DNA of 64,000 bases from NCBI RefSeq assembly GCF_047425875.1, contig NZ_CP179727.1, forward strand, positions 248,001 to 312,000, read 5' to 3'. The stretch is from Macrococcoides animalis. GTDB lineage: Bacteria > Bacillota > Bacilli > Staphylococcales > Staphylococcaceae. The position numbers and the translations under genes were made by a program. Positions within the stretch are counted from its first letter, which is position 1, and each line of letters opens with the position of its first letter. Under the pieces are notes generated by a model that saw nothing but the letters and a program-made list of their open reading frames with translations, had not been told where the DNA came from and did no database searches. Below, piece after piece: positions 8,756 through 18,213 of the stretch.

Positions 8756-11503
8756 TTATTTACTTTCTAATACACTTAAACATCTTGGACAAACATTAGG
8801 GAAAGTATGATCTTCAGCTGTAATTTCTGATGCGTAATTCCAACAGCGCTCACATTTTTCTCCATCTGCACGTTCTACTAATACATTTAAGTTAGTATAT
8901 TGCGTACCAACAGCACTTTCACTTACTGTTGCTTCAGAAACGATGAACAATTGATGTAAATTATCAAATGATTTCAATAATGCTAAGTCTTCAGCATTAT
9001 CAGTATATAATGTAACTTTCGCTTCTAATGGTTTACCAATTACTTTTTCATTACGTAATGCTTCAATACCTTTAAATACATCGTCTCGTAATGTTAAGAG
9101 TCTAGACCATTTTTCGATTAATACACTATCTACATCATGTACTTTAGGCATATCAGCTAAATGAACACTTTCTTCTGTAACGTGTGGTGTATGACTCCAG
9201 ATTTCTTCAGCTGTATGAGGTATGATAGGCGCTAATACTTTCGTTAATGATGTTAATACTTCATATACTACAGTTTGCATACTTCGACGCACTAAACTGT
9301 TTTGTCCCTCAATATATAATATATCTTTACCATAATCTAAGTAGAAGTTACTTAGCTCCACATTGATAAAGTTCTGTAATTCTTGATAAATATCTAAGTA
9401 ATCATTGTTCTCATAATGTGTATGTGCATTGTTCACAAATGTATATAATTTATTTAACATAAATTGATCAATTTCTTTTAAGTCTTCATATGCAACTGCA
9501 TCCGTTTCTGGATTAAAGTCATTCACGTTCCCTAATAAGAACTTAAATGTGTTACGGATTTTACGGTATACTTCAGAAACTTGCTTTAAGATGTCATCTG
9601 AAATACGAACGTCTGCTAAGTAGTCTACTGACATAACCCACAGGCGAATGATATCAGCACCCATTTGTTTTACAACCTTTTCAGGTAATACCGTATTACC
9701 TAATGACTTACTCATTTTGCGACCTTGTCCATCCATTACGAAACCGTGTGATAATAGTTTTTTGTATGGTGATTTTCCTCGTGTTGCAACTGCTGTAGTA
9801 ATTGATGAGTTAAACCATCCACGATATTGGTCACTACCTTCAAAATACATATCTGCCGGGAAGCTTAGCTCCTCACGCGATTCTAATACACCACGATGAC
9901 TTGAGCCTGAATCGAACCAAACGTCCATAATATCCGTTTCTTTCGTGAATTCACCATTCGGACTACCTGGATGTGTGAAACCTTCAGGTAATAAATCTTT
10001 AGCTTCACGCTCATACCATACATTTGAACCATGTTCTTCGATTAATGTTGCAATATGTTCAATCACTGCTTCATCCATGATGATGTCACCATTTTCAGCG
10101 TAGAATACTGGAATAGGAACACCCCAAACTCGTTGACGAGAGATTACCCAATCTCCACGGTCACGAATCATATTGTATATACGTGTCTTACCCCATTCTA
10201 CTTTAAACTCAGTCTCTTCTATTGCATTTAAAATGTCTTGGCGCACTTTATTGATTGAAGCGAACCATTGCGGTGTCGCACGGAAAATTACAGGTTTTTT
10301 CGTTCTCCAATCATGAGGGTAAGAATGTGTAAAGAATTCTAATTTTAATAACGCATCAACTTCAGTTAATCGTTCGGTGATAACAGGATTCGCTTTATCA
10401 TAGAATAAACCTTCAAATTCACCCGCTTCGGCTGTAAATACACCTTTATCATCAACTGGAGAAATCACAGGTAAATCATATTTTTGAGCAACGATAAAGT
10501 CATCTTCCCCGTGTCCAGGAGCTGTATGTACACAACCAGTACCTGCATCTGTTGTTACATGATCACCTAAAATAATAACAGATTTTCTTTCTTCGATTAA
10601 TGGGTGTTGTGTTTGGATCAATTCTAATTCTGTACCATTAAATTCCTTTTCAATCACAATTGTTTCTTTATCCCATCCAATTGCATCACATACATTATCA
10701 AGTAATGCTTGCGCAACGATGTAAGAATTTCCTTCAACATTCACTTGTACATATGTTAATTCAGGATTCACTGAAATTGCTACGTTTGCTGGAATTGTCC
10801 AAGGTGTAGTTGTCCAGATGACAAATTTAACTCCAGATTCAACAACCCCACGTCCATCAACTGTTTCAAAAGCAACATAGATAGAAGCTGATTTTTTATC
10901 TTGATATTCAATTTCTGCTTCTGCTAATGAAGATTCACTAGAAGGTGACCAGTAAACTGGTTTTTTACCTTTATAAATATAACCTTTTTTCGCCATATCA
11001 CCGAACAAACGAATTTGTTCTGCTTCAAATTTTTCTTGTAACGTGATATAAGGATTTTCCCAGTCACCATTGACACCTAAACGTTTAAAATCAGCTTTTT
11101 GTAACGCAACTTGTTCTAGAGCATATTCGCGACATAGTTCACGGAATTCAGCCGTAGACATTTCTTTACGTTTAACACCTTTTTTTGTTAAAGCTGTTTC
11201 GATTGGTAAACCATGTGTATCCCAACCAGGAACGTATGGAGTATAGAAACCATTCATCGCTTTATATCGTGTGATAAAGTCTTTAATGATTTTATTTAAT
11301 GCATGACCCATATGGATTTGTCCATTTGCATACGGAGGGCCATCATGTAAAATGTATGGCGTTTTACCTTTATTTTTATCCAATAATTTATGATATAAAT
11401 CTTTCTCATCCCACGTAGCTTGAATCTGTGGTTCTTTATTCGGTAATCCTCCACGCATTGGAAAATCTGTTTTTGGCATTAATAACGTCTCTTTATAATC
11501 CAT
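8756..11503 (-). CDS. ileS: Isoleucyl-tRNA synthetase
   Basis: Charges tRNA-Ile and edits misactivated valine. The 915-residue class I synthetase carries the HMGH (HIGH-class) signature at 64-67, KMSKS near residue 597, a CP1 editing domain between them, an anticodon-binding domain, and a C-terminal zinc finger built from CERCWNY and CPRC. It is the bacterial type with the zinc finger, about the normal length for the eubacterial (mupirocin-sensitive type) enzyme. GGAGGA precedes the ATG. Expression is controlled by the T-box leader upstream and ends at a strong terminator. Confidence 0.97.
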   Translation of the reverse strand: MDYKETLLMPKTDFPMRGGLPNKEPQIQATWDEKDLYHKLLDKNKGKTPYILHDGPPYANGQIHMGHALNKIIKDFITRYKAMNGFYTPYVPGWDTHGLPIETALTKKGVKRKEMSTAEFRELCREYALEQVALQKADFKRLGVNGDWENPYITLQEKFEAEQIRLFGDMAKKGYIYKGKKPVYWSPSSESSLAEAEIEYQDKKSASIYVAFETVDGRGVVESGVKFVIWTTTPWTIPANVAISVNPELTYVQVNVEGNSYIVAQALLDNVCDAIGWDKETIVIEKEFNGTELELIQTQHPLIEERKSVIILGDHVTTDAGTGCVHTAPGHGEDDFIVAQKYDLPVISPVDDKGVFTAEAGEFEGLFYDKANPVITERLTEVDALLKLEFFTHSYPHDWRTKKPVIFRATPQWFASINKVRQDILNAIEETEFKVEWGKTRIYNMIRDRGDWVISRQRVWGVPIPVFYAENGDIIMDEAVIEHIATLIEEHGSNVWYEREAKDLLPEGFTHPGSPNGEFTKETDIMDVWFDSGSSHRGVLESREELSFPADMYFEGSDQYRGWFNSSITTAVATRGKSPYKKLLSHGFVMDGQGRKMSKSLGNTVLPEKVVKQMGADIIRLWVMSVDYLADVRISDDILKQVSEVYRKIRNTFKFLLGNVNDFNPETDAVAYEDLKEIDQFMLNKLYTFVNNAHTHYENNDYLDIYQELQNFINVELSNFYLDYGKDILYIEGQNSLVRRSMQTVVYEVLTSLTKVLAPIIPHTAEEIWSHTPHVTEESVHLADMPKVHDVDSVLIEKWSRLLTLRDDVFKGIEALRNEKVIGKPLEAKVTLYTDNAEDLALLKSFDNLHQLFIVSEATVSESAVGTQYTNLNVLVERADGEKCERCWNYASEITAEDHTFPNVCPRCLSVLESK

Positions 11504-11527
11504 TTTTATTCCTCCTGTAATTAAAAA

Positions 11528-11726
11528 AACTCCTAAGTTGATTGATCAGGACGAACGAATCCGCGGTACCACCTGATTTAACTCAACTTAAGAGTTCACT
11601 TTAATATTCGTTTTTATTGTGAATACAGACTGATCTTATCTATTCTTCATAGTTTAGGCTCTCACTATCCCTAATTCGCTGACTATGACTAAAATAGATA
11701 CGGTTCTATATTATTATTTTGATTAT
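11528..11726 (-). ncRNA. T-box leader of ileS
   Basis: The minus-strand leader carries the T-box core TGGTACCGCG (11563-11572) within AGGTGGTACCGCGGATTCG. The core lies inside a hairpin whose arms (11530-11541 and 11583-11594) form a terminator ending in seven T's. Upstream is a conserved-looking distal stem I segment with GGGATAGTGAGAGCC. Uncharged tRNA-Ile should pair with the T-box bulge and prevent termination. The outer helix I can find is short (11638-11644 with 11693-11699). I could not fix the specifier codon; the ATC at 11632-11634 is only a candidate. Confidence 0.92.
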
Positions 11727-11731
11727 TACTT

Positions 11732-11760
11732 ATACTAACACGTTTTATTCCTTTTGATAA
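11732..11760 (-). promoter_or_regulatory. Promoter of the ileS transcript
   Basis: On the minus strand TTATCA (11755-11760) and TAGTAT (11732-11737) are 17 bases apart, just upstream of the T-box leader. The match is moderate, but the position fits. Confidence 0.55.
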
Positions 11761-11781
11761 GTCATAAATTCAAATAAAAAA

Positions 11782-12279
11782 CTATTCTTGTTTATCTAAA
11801 GGCTTTGTTTCTAAATCATAGTTCAATAAATAATCCCAATCTTCACTTTTTAATAAATCTAGTTGCGCTTCGACTAACATTTTAAAACGTGCTCTAAAGA
11901 TTTTAGATTGACGTTTCATGTCTTCTGTTTGGAAAGCAATTTCACGTGCTTGTTGCATTGCATCTTTCTTAACCAACTCAGCATGATTTTTTGCATCTTG
12001 AATAATCACATCTGCTTGCATACCTGCGCTTGCTTTAATTTCATCGCCAGCTTTTTGTGCAACGATTAAAGCGTCTGAAATTGTATTTTCAACATTCTTG
12101 AAACGAGTAATATTCTCATCTTTATCCGCAATAAGTTGTTCTAACATTTTCTTTTCTCTACGCATGGTTTCTAATTCGTTACTTAATTGTGTTAAATATT
12201 CTCTAACTTCACTTTCATTTAAACCTTTATGAACGATATTAAAAGATTTATTTTGAATTTCCTCTGGACTGAATTTCAT
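11782..12279 (-). CDS. divIVA: Cell division / polarity protein DivIVA
   Basis: Coiled-coil protein that binds negatively curved membrane at the septum and recruits partners. The 165-residue protein starts MKFSPEEIQNKSF, the conserved N-terminal membrane-binding motif, followed by a long heptad-rich region (about 25-135) and a short acidic tail. Two adjacent ATGs exist; I use the second (12279) because AGAGGTG is then 5 bases away. It sits last in the ylm cluster, next to ylmH. Staphylococcal DivIVA is dispensable in some conditions, and the function here is inferred from the family. Confidence 0.93.
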   Translation of the reverse strand: MKFSPEEIQNKSFNIVHKGLNESEVREYLTQLSNELETMRREKKMLEQLIADKDENITRFKNVENTISDALIVAQKAGDEIKASAGMQADVIIQDAKNHAELVKKDAMQQAREIAFQTEDMKRQSKIFRARFKMLVEAQLDLLKSEDWDYLLNYDLETKPLDKQE

Positions 12280-12294
12280 CATTTCACCTCTATT

Positions 12295-13065
12295 TTAATT
12301 AAACATTGTACCGTATGTAATTCGAATCTTATCTTTCTTCGTACGGTCACCTATTGCTTCTATTCTACCACGTCCGAAGCCTTTTATTGAAATTAAATCA
12401 TTTGTTTCAACATTAAAACTCGTTTTATCAATAACAACATGATTCACTTTTACATGTTCTGCTGCAATATGGTTTTGTGCAATACTGCGCGATTTATTAA
12501 TCATTAATGCTACGATGTTATCTAAACGTAAACTGGCTACAGTAGATTGATACGATTTAAATGTTTCTGTTGCCTCTATCATATCTGTAATATCAATCGC
12601 CTTTAAACTCACGTTAGACCCTTTAAGTTTCGTTAAATTTTGGAACACAAAATCTTGCAAATGATGCGCAATAACAAATTGTACTTTCTCACCGACAATA
12701 ATATCACCTAATAAATCTCGTTTAAAGCCGATGGACATCAATGCTCCTAAAATATTACGATGTGTCAGTGTAATAAATTTCTCTGCATATTTGATTTCAA
12801 TAATTGATAATTCAAAGTCATCTTGACTAACTTCATGATACGTCGGATAAATTAAAGCACGCATACGTTCACGATCGCCACGCCCACCATTAAATGCAAC
12901 GCATAAATCCGTGCGATTGACTAACGTCGTTAAAATAAACTGTTGACGTGGATCGAGAAAGTGCGTAAGTACAGGTGAATACTGTGATTCTGCACGCTCT
13001 ACTAGACTCTCTAAATGCTTTACAATATCCATCTCTTCATTTCTAAAATGCTGATATAAATTCAT
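12295..13065 (-). CDS. ylmH: RNA-binding protein YlmH (S4 domain)
   Basis: A 256-residue protein with a C-terminal S4 RNA-binding domain (about 180-250, with VNHVVIDKTSFNVETNDLIS). In Bacillus the homologue works in the division cluster and has been linked to ribosome quality control by tagging stalled nascent chains; that function is carried over by homology only. An AGAGGA site precedes the ATG. It stands between divIVA and yggT in the conserved order. Confidence 0.9.
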   Translation of the reverse strand: MNLYQHFRNEEMDIVKHLESLVERAESQYSPVLTHFLDPRQQFILTTLVNRTDLCVAFNGGRGDRERMRALIYPTYHEVSQDDFELSIIEIKYAEKFITLTHRNILGALMSIGFKRDLLGDIIVGEKVQFVIAHHLQDFVFQNLTKLKGSNVSLKAIDITDMIEATETFKSYQSTVASLRLDNIVALMINKSRSIAQNHIAAEHVKVNHVVIDKTSFNVETNDLISIKGFGRGRIEAIGDRTKKDKIRITYGTMFN

Positions 13066-13092
13066 AATATCCTCTTTTTACTTTGACATGAA

Positions 13093-13118
13093 AAAAATCT
13101 CATATACATGAGATTTTT
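13093..13118. terminator. Weak hairpin between yggT and ylmH
   Basis: Inverted repeat with 11-base arms AAAAATCTCAT and ATGAGATTTTT around a 4-base loop. It is AT-rich, so it may attenuate rather than stop transcription from sepF-yggT into ylmH. Confidence 0.55.
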
Positions 13119-13122
13119 AAAA

Positions 13123-13416
13123 TTATAAAAATATTGGTGCAATCATACTAAATATTGCTGATAAACCCTCTATTAAAAATCTTAAAAAGATTAATGCAGC
13201 GATACTTGAAATATCTATCATTCCGATAGGTGGGATTAGACGTCTAAATGGTGATAAAAATGGCTCATAAATTTTACTCATCCATTCACCAATGAATGAT
13301 TCACGCAATCCAGGAATCCATGACATAAAAAAGTAAATTACCATGCCAATAGTATAGATATTAATAGCACTTAAAATAAAATTCATTATCATTATTGCAA
13401 TTTGAAATGTACTCAT
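13123..13416 (-). CDS. YggT family membrane protein
   Basis: A 97-residue protein with two hydrophobic segments (about 8-32 and 68-92) around a polar stretch SWIPGLRESFIGEW and the family motif PFLSPFRRLIPP. The Bacillus counterpart is YlmG. YggT/YlmG proteins are associated with membrane organisation near division sites, but no reaction is known. Its ATG overlaps the sepF stop (ATGA), so it is coupled to sepF. Confidence 0.88.
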   Translation of the reverse strand: MSTFQIAIMIMNFILSAINIYTIGMVIYFFMSWIPGLRESFIGEWMSKIYEPFLSPFRRLIPPIGMIDISSIAALIFLRFLIEGLSAIFSMIAPIFL

Positions 13417-13970
13417 TCATATTCCTCATGTTCTTTATAATCTTCAGGCGCATCTAACATTTCTGTTATTGAACCTGCTACTTCAACGTTATCTGGCGTA
13501 CATAAAAAAATATCTGTACCGATACGTTGAATGTCTCCACCTATCGCATACACTGTTCCACTTAAGAAATCGATGATACGTTTAGCAGAAATCTTATCGA
13601 TACGTTGCAAGTTCACAAGTGTCGCACGACGGTTCTTCAGTTCATCAGCAATATCTTGCGTATCACTAAATACACGTGGTTCAAATAAACATACTTTTGA
13701 AATACTTGACGATGTATCGTCATGCATATTCACAACGTTGTTTTGTGTCACTTTACGTTCATTCACTTTCACTTTAGATTTTACTGGCTCAGTTTTCGCA
13801 CGATATACAGTTTCTTGTTTCGCAATTTTTTTCTCTGGATTATTGTTTGAAACTTTAATTTTCTCTTTTTCTACCGCCTCTACAGATTTTTTCGGCGTAT
13901 TGTCTTCATATACCACTTCTTCTTCATCTTCGTATACAAAAAATCCTTTAAATACATCTTTTATGGCCAT
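13413..13970 (-). CDS. sepF: Cell division protein SepF
   Basis: Binds FtsZ filaments and the membrane and helps the Z-ring form. The 185-residue protein has an amphipathic N-terminus (MAIKDVFKGFFVY) that fits membrane anchoring, a variable charged linker (about 15-90), and the C-terminal SepF domain (about 95-175) that dimerises and binds the FtsZ tail. GGAGGG precedes the ATG. It belongs to the yggS-sepF-yggT-ylmH-divIVA group downstream of ftsZ. Confidence 0.93.
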   Translation of the reverse strand: MAIKDVFKGFFVYEDEEEVVYEDNTPKKSVEAVEKEKIKVSNNNPEKKIAKQETVYRAKTEPVKSKVKVNERKVTQNNVVNMHDDTSSSISKVCLFEPRVFSDTQDIADELKNRRATLVNLQRIDKISAKRIIDFLSGTVYAIGGDIQRIGTDIFLCTPDNVEVAGSITEMLDAPEDYKEHEEYE

Positions 13971-13980
13971 TAGTTCCCTC

Positions 13981-14643
13981 CTATCCGACGAGTTTCGTAC
14001 CTATACGAATAAACGTCGCACCTTCTTCAATTGCGATTTTATAATCATTACTCATACCCATAGATGTTTCAGTACACGGTGCGTGCGGTAATCCTAATGA
14101 ATTGATAGTGATTTGTAATTGTTTTAGTTGTTTAAAGTATGATCTTATTTCTTCGTCAGTTGCATCAATAGGTGCCATTGTCATCAGTCCAACTACCTCA
14201 ATGTTATCATATTCAGACAGGCTTTGGGTAAATGTTTGCACTTCATCCACACTGATACCATGTTTACTATCTTCACCACTCACATTGACTTGTATGAAAC
14301 ATTTAATTCTTTTTTCAGCACGTTTCTGAATTTCTTGTGCTAAACTCATTCTATCCAAAGAATGCAAGTAATCGACATGGTTAATTACTTCTTTTACTTT
14401 TCTTGTTTGCATTGAACCAATAAAATGCATCGTCACACCATCAATATTGTCACGTTTATCTTTAAAGCCCTCAATACGGTTCTCACCTAAATGTGTAACT
14501 CCAGCCTCTACTGCTTCTTGCGCACGCTCTATTGTCACATACTTCGTAACAGCAATCAATGTTGGGGTTTGTCCGTATGATGATTTTGCTAAACTTTTTT
14601 TAATGTCCTGCTCAATTGCTATTAAATTTTCTTTAACTTCCAT
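13981..14643 (-). CDS. PLP homeostasis protein, YggS family
   Basis: Pyridoxal-phosphate-binding protein of the alanine-racemase N-terminal fold, with no known catalysis, that tunes PLP supply. The 220-residue protein carries the PLP lysine in LIAVTKYV (near residue 35) and the phosphate-binding TSMGMSNDY near the C-terminus. I chose the ATG at 14643, which follows GAGGG, over a TTG at 14661. It begins one base after the pgeF stop. The Bacillus equivalent is YlmE. Confidence 0.93.
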   Translation of the reverse strand: MEVKENLIAIEQDIKKSLAKSSYGQTPTLIAVTKYVTIERAQEAVEAGVTHLGENRIEGFKDKRDNIDGVTMHFIGSMQTRKVKEVINHVDYLHSLDRMSLAQEIQKRAEKRIKCFIQVNVSGEDSKHGISVDEVQTFTQSLSEYDNIEVVGLMTMAPIDATDEEIRSYFKQLKQLQITINSLGLPHAPCTETSMGMSNDYKIAIEEGATFIRIGTKLVG

Positions 14644-14644
14644 G

Positions 14645-15433
14645 TTAATCCCTCGTTCCAATATAAGCTAACATTCTACCCGTATTCCCTTTTTCTAAAC
14701 GATAAGAGAAAAATTCATTATTTTCAGTTGAAGTACAGCGCCTTGTTACTGAAATATATTCCGGTTTAATGCCTGCACGCATTGCAATGCGTTTGTTTAT
14801 TTCTTGTAGGTTTATATCGAACATGTCATTCGTATTCTCTTCAAAACAATCTTCTAAGTCTAAATTTAATTCAATAAATTGACGTTTAATATCATAGTTT
14901 ACTTCATAACAAGGTGCACTTACTGACGGCCCAATAATACACCTTAAATTATTCACGTCACCTGTATAAGCTTTTATTAATCGTTCTAATATTAATCCCA
15001 CTGTACCACGCCAACCAGCATGACCTAATGCAATAAAGTTATCTGAAACACTATATAAATACACAGGCACACAGTCTGCATAACACATTGTCAGCAGTAT
15101 ACCCTTGTCATTCGTAAATAAACCATCGATATCAAACCACTTTTGTGTTAGTTCAAATACATTCGTTCCTTTATCTGCTCCGTAAACTTCTTGAATATTG
15201 TTACCATGCTTTTGGATTGGGAAAACCCATTCACTTGTTTTGAAGCCAATTTCATGTGCCACAACTGCTTGATTATGATGTACATTAAACGGTGCATCAT
15301 CAATATATAAAGCCATATTTAAGCTATCTTTCGGATAATCACTAATGCCACCATGTCGACTTGTTATTCCAATTACTTTATTATAATCATTATTAACATT
15401 GTATGTATGTTTTCTTAATTGAAATGGTTCCAT
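14645..15433 (-). CDS. pgeF: Purine nucleoside phosphorylase of the YfiH/LACC1 family (PgeF)
   Basis: A 262-residue member of the family long called 'laccase domain' proteins, now described as purine nucleoside phosphorylases and, in bacteria, as peptidoglycan editing factors. Metal-ligand motifs are visible: CYADCVPVY with its cysteine, LGHAGWRGT with its histidine, and GPSVSAPCYEV. The ATG at 15433 follows GGAGG at proper spacing, so the TTG at 15445 is less likely. It is the first gene after ftsZ, separated from it by a terminator, and leads yggS-sepF-yggT. The Bacillus name is YlmD. Confidence 0.9.
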   Translation of the reverse strand: MEPFQLRKHTYNVNNDYNKVIGITSRHGGISDYPKDSLNMALYIDDAPFNVHHNQAVVAHEIGFKTSEWVFPIQKHGNNIQEVYGADKGTNVFELTQKWFDIDGLFTNDKGILLTMCYADCVPVYLYSVSDNFIALGHAGWRGTVGLILERLIKAYTGDVNNLRCIIGPSVSAPCYEVNYDIKRQFIELNLDLEDCFEENTNDMFDINLQEINKRIAMRAGIKPEYISVTRRCTSTENNEFFSYRLEKGNTGRMLAYIGTRD

Positions 15434-15465
15434 TATAACCTCCAACGGGACATCTTATATAAAAA

Positions 15466-15506
15466 CCGAACAAACAAAAATCAAAAAGCGACTTATGTTT
15501 GTTCGG
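15466..15506 (-). terminator. Terminator after ftsZ
   Basis: Perfect 11-base arms CCGAACAAACA and TGTTTGTTCGG around a 19-base loop, followed on the minus strand by TTTTT. It separates the dcw cluster from pgeF-yggS-sepF. Confidence 0.85.
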
Positions 15507-15535
15507 CTGTATAGTTGATATTTAATAAATAAAAA

Positions 15536-16663
15536 TTATCTTCTACGACGACGAGTGCCACGGTCTTTTAAGAAGCCAGGAACATCTAAGTCATCTCTAT
15601 TAGATTCTCTTTCAGGTTGTGCTTGTTGTGGTTGTGATACAGATTCAGTACGTGTTTCACGTTGTGGTTGTGGTGTTCCAAAACTAGTTGGTGATACACT
15701 ACGTGTTGGTTTATCATTAAAACCAGTTGCGATAACAGTTACAACAATTTCATCTTGTAGTTCAGGGTTGATTACTGTACCGAAAATCATATTTACATCT
15801 TCATCAGCAGCATCTTGAACGATGTCTGCAGCTTCTTGTGCCTCAAATAATGTTAGTGATTCGCCACCCGTGATGTTCATTAACACACCTTGGGCACCAA
15901 CGATTGATGTTTCTAGTAACGGTGAAGAAATTGCTTTTTTAGCCGCTTCAATCGCTCTGTTTTCACCACTAGATACACCGATACCCATTAATGCAGAACC
16001 TTGGTTACTCATAATTGTCTTAACATCAGCGAAGTCTAAGTTTACTTCCCCTGAAACAGCAATAAGATCAGAGATACCTTGTACACCTTGGCGTAATACG
16101 TTATCAGCTTCTTTAAACGCTTCCATCATCGGTGTAGACTTATCAACGATGTCTAATAATCGATCATTAGGAATGACGATTAAAGTATCTACTGCAGCTT
16201 TCATTGCTTCAACACCAGCAGCAGCTTGTGTTTGACGTTTACGGCCCTCAAATGAGAATGGACGTGTAACAACACCTACTGTTAATGCACCCATTTCTTT
16301 GGCAATCTTTGCTACGACAGGTGCAGCACCAGTACCAGTTCCGCCACCCATACCAGCTGTTACGAAAACCATATCTGCCCCTTGGATAGCGTCTTCGATT
16401 TGTTCACGAGACTCTTCCGCAGCTTTTTTACCGATTTCAGGATTTGCTCCAGCACCTAAACCACGTGTTAATTTTTCCCCGATTTGGATTTTTGAAGTTG
16501 CCTTAGATAAGTTTAAAGCTTGGCCATCTGTATTAATTGCAATAAATTCTACATTGTTCATACCGTGATCGATCATTCGGTTTACCGCGTTATTACCGCC
16601 GCCACCTACACCGATTACTTTTAAAGTTGCTAAATGATTAAAGCCCTGTTCAAATTCTAACAT
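15536..16663 (-). CDS. ftsZ: Cell division protein FtsZ
   Basis: Tubulin-like GTPase that forms the Z-ring. The 375-residue protein has the tubulin signature GGGTGTG at 106-112, the globular GTPase core to about residue 315, a flexible Gln/Pro/Arg-rich linker, and a C-terminal peptide DLDVPGFLKDR that binds FtsA and SepF. It ends in a run of arginines. GGAGGA lies before the ATG. It is last in the dcw cluster, 33 bases after ftsA, and is followed by a terminator. Confidence 0.98.
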   Translation of the reverse strand: MLEFEQGFNHLATLKVIGVGGGGNNAVNRMIDHGMNNVEFIAINTDGQALNLSKATSKIQIGEKLTRGLGAGANPEIGKKAAEESREQIEDAIQGADMVFVTAGMGGGTGTGAAPVVAKIAKEMGALTVGVVTRPFSFEGRKRQTQAAAGVEAMKAAVDTLIVIPNDRLLDIVDKSTPMMEAFKEADNVLRQGVQGISDLIAVSGEVNLDFADVKTIMSNQGSALMGIGVSSGENRAIEAAKKAISSPLLETSIVGAQGVLMNITGGESLTLFEAQEAADIVQDAADEDVNMIFGTVINPELQDEIVVTVIATGFNDKPTRSVSPTSFGTPQPQRETRTESVSQPQQAQPERESNRDDLDVPGFLKDRGTRRRRR

Positions 16664-16696
16664 TCAATTTTCCTCCTATATAATTGTGGCCAATTA

Positions 16697-18085
16697 TTAT
16701 TCAAATAATGATTTCATAATTTTTTTCATTACACTCGGTTTTTCTGTATCATTGTTTTGATGTTCATAAGTACCATCAGAACGTTCAATTCGTTCTCCGA
16801 CAATTTTTGAAGTATAAACCTCAGTTTCAACGTCCTTATTGTTCTTACGTTTAAAGAATCCGTCTAAACCTTTTCCTTTAGGTTTCTCTTCCACGTACTC
16901 TTCTACATGCTCCTCTTCAGAAGATACATCATGATTATTAATTGTAACATAATCTAATAGTTCATCAAAGTTAATACCACTATTAATAGTAGAAATACTT
17001 GAAGAAAATTCAGGCTTACGAATACCCATTTGCTGTGGTACGTGAATTCTTACTTTCTCACTGACCATATCTGATAATAATTCCTTAATACCTAACATGT
17101 TCGCAGTACCACCAGTGATGACAAAACCACCGTTAATTTTATTTAAGCCCATTTCTTGTAATAAATCAAATACTTCTAAGAAAATTTCTTCCACACCTGC
17201 TTCAACGATATCACTGAGGTCTTTTTGGTTGAAGCTCATAGGTTCATCAGAATCAATCTGGTCAACGGTAAAGATATCTTGTTCAGAAGCTAAATCGTAA
17301 AATGCATGTCCATATTGTTCTTTCACTTTCTCAGCTTGATCAAAAGTCGTATTTAAACTCTGAGCGATGTCGTTGGTTATTTGACTACCAGCCATTGGAA
17401 TATTATCAGCATCAAATAAATTGCCACGTTCATAATATGCAACTTGAGTTAATTGATCACCAATATCGATAACAACTGCTCCCAATTCAACTTCCGTTGG
17501 TGTCAATATATGTTTGTAGTTATATGCATCAGAATATACATCTAGCACATGAACTCCACAGCTCTCAACACATTTTAAAGTATTAACTAAAACAGATCGA
17601 TTTGTAGTAATTACTCCTGCATCAACAGCTAAACTTTGCGTTGCTATCATTTCTTTCGGATCACTTACTTCGTGTAAATCATCCACTTTAAACATTTTTG
17701 GGAAAACCCCAATAATCTCAATTTCATTCGATGTATTTTTAGCACGTATACCATCTAATACATCTTCAATATGTTCACCTGTAATTTCAGTTGATTCACC
17801 ATTGAAAGTAATTTCATGTTCAATATCGTGAATTTCTGAATGAATAATTGGCATTTTTAAAAATACATCTTCAAACTCAATACCAGAAGCTATCTGTGCT
17901 TTTTTTATAGTATCTTTTATCGCATGACATGCGACATCGAAATCATCAATCATACCTTTTTTAATACCATCAGTAAAAGTTTGACCTGTACCTATCACAT
18001 TAATGCCATTATGAAACTTTTCGCCTACAACTACCTTAACGCTAGATGATCCAATATCTATAGAAACATAGTAATGTTCTTCCAT
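16697..18085 (-). CDS. ftsA: Cell division protein FtsA
   Basis: Actin-like protein that tethers FtsZ to the membrane. The 462-residue protein shows the phosphate-1 motif in DIGSSSVKVVVGE, phosphate-2 in VVIDIGDQLTQ, an adenosine motif in GGFVITGGTANM, and a C-terminal amphipathic helix (MKKIMKSLFE) for membrane binding after an acidic linker. AGGAGG precedes the ATG. A promoter-like sequence lies just upstream, so ftsAZ may also be made independently of the main dcw transcript. Confidence 0.96.
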   Translation of the reverse strand: MEEHYYVSIDIGSSSVKVVVGEKFHNGINVIGTGQTFTDGIKKGMIDDFDVACHAIKDTIKKAQIASGIEFEDVFLKMPIIHSEIHDIEHEITFNGESTEITGEHIEDVLDGIRAKNTSNEIEIIGVFPKMFKVDDLHEVSDPKEMIATQSLAVDAGVITTNRSVLVNTLKCVESCGVHVLDVYSDAYNYKHILTPTEVELGAVVIDIGDQLTQVAYYERGNLFDADNIPMAGSQITNDIAQSLNTTFDQAEKVKEQYGHAFYDLASEQDIFTVDQIDSDEPMSFNQKDLSDIVEAGVEEIFLEVFDLLQEMGLNKINGGFVITGGTANMLGIKELLSDMVSEKVRIHVPQQMGIRKPEFSSSISTINSGINFDELLDYVTINNHDVSSEEEHVEEYVEEKPKGKGLDGFFKRKNNKDVETEVYTSKIVGERIERSDGTYEHQNNDTEKPSVMKKIMKSLFE

Positions 18086-18135
18086 CGATAGGCACCTCCT
18101 ATTTATGTTTGTTTAACATACACTATCAATATTAC

Positions 18136-18164
18136 ATTATAGACTTTATTCAGAAAACTATAAA
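18136..18164 (-). promoter_or_regulatory. Candidate internal promoter for ftsA-ftsZ
   Basis: On the minus strand TTTATA (18159-18164) and a perfect TATAAT (18136-18141) are 17 bases apart in the 128-base divIB-ftsA gap, followed by AGGAGG and the ftsA start. Confidence 0.6.
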
Positions 18165-18213
18165 CGCTTTTTTTTTTAATAAAATAATTTATTTTTTTAT
18201 ACCCTACGATATT

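Noticed and set aside
13531..14091. Plus-strand open frame of 186 codons opposite sepF and the start of yggS
   Set aside because: It has no ribosome site and a Ser/Thr/Phe-rich composition typical of antisense reading; the minus-strand genes explain the region.
15822..16235. Plus-strand open frame of 137 codons inside ftsZ
   Set aside because: It is antisense to conserved FtsZ sequence and has no start signals.
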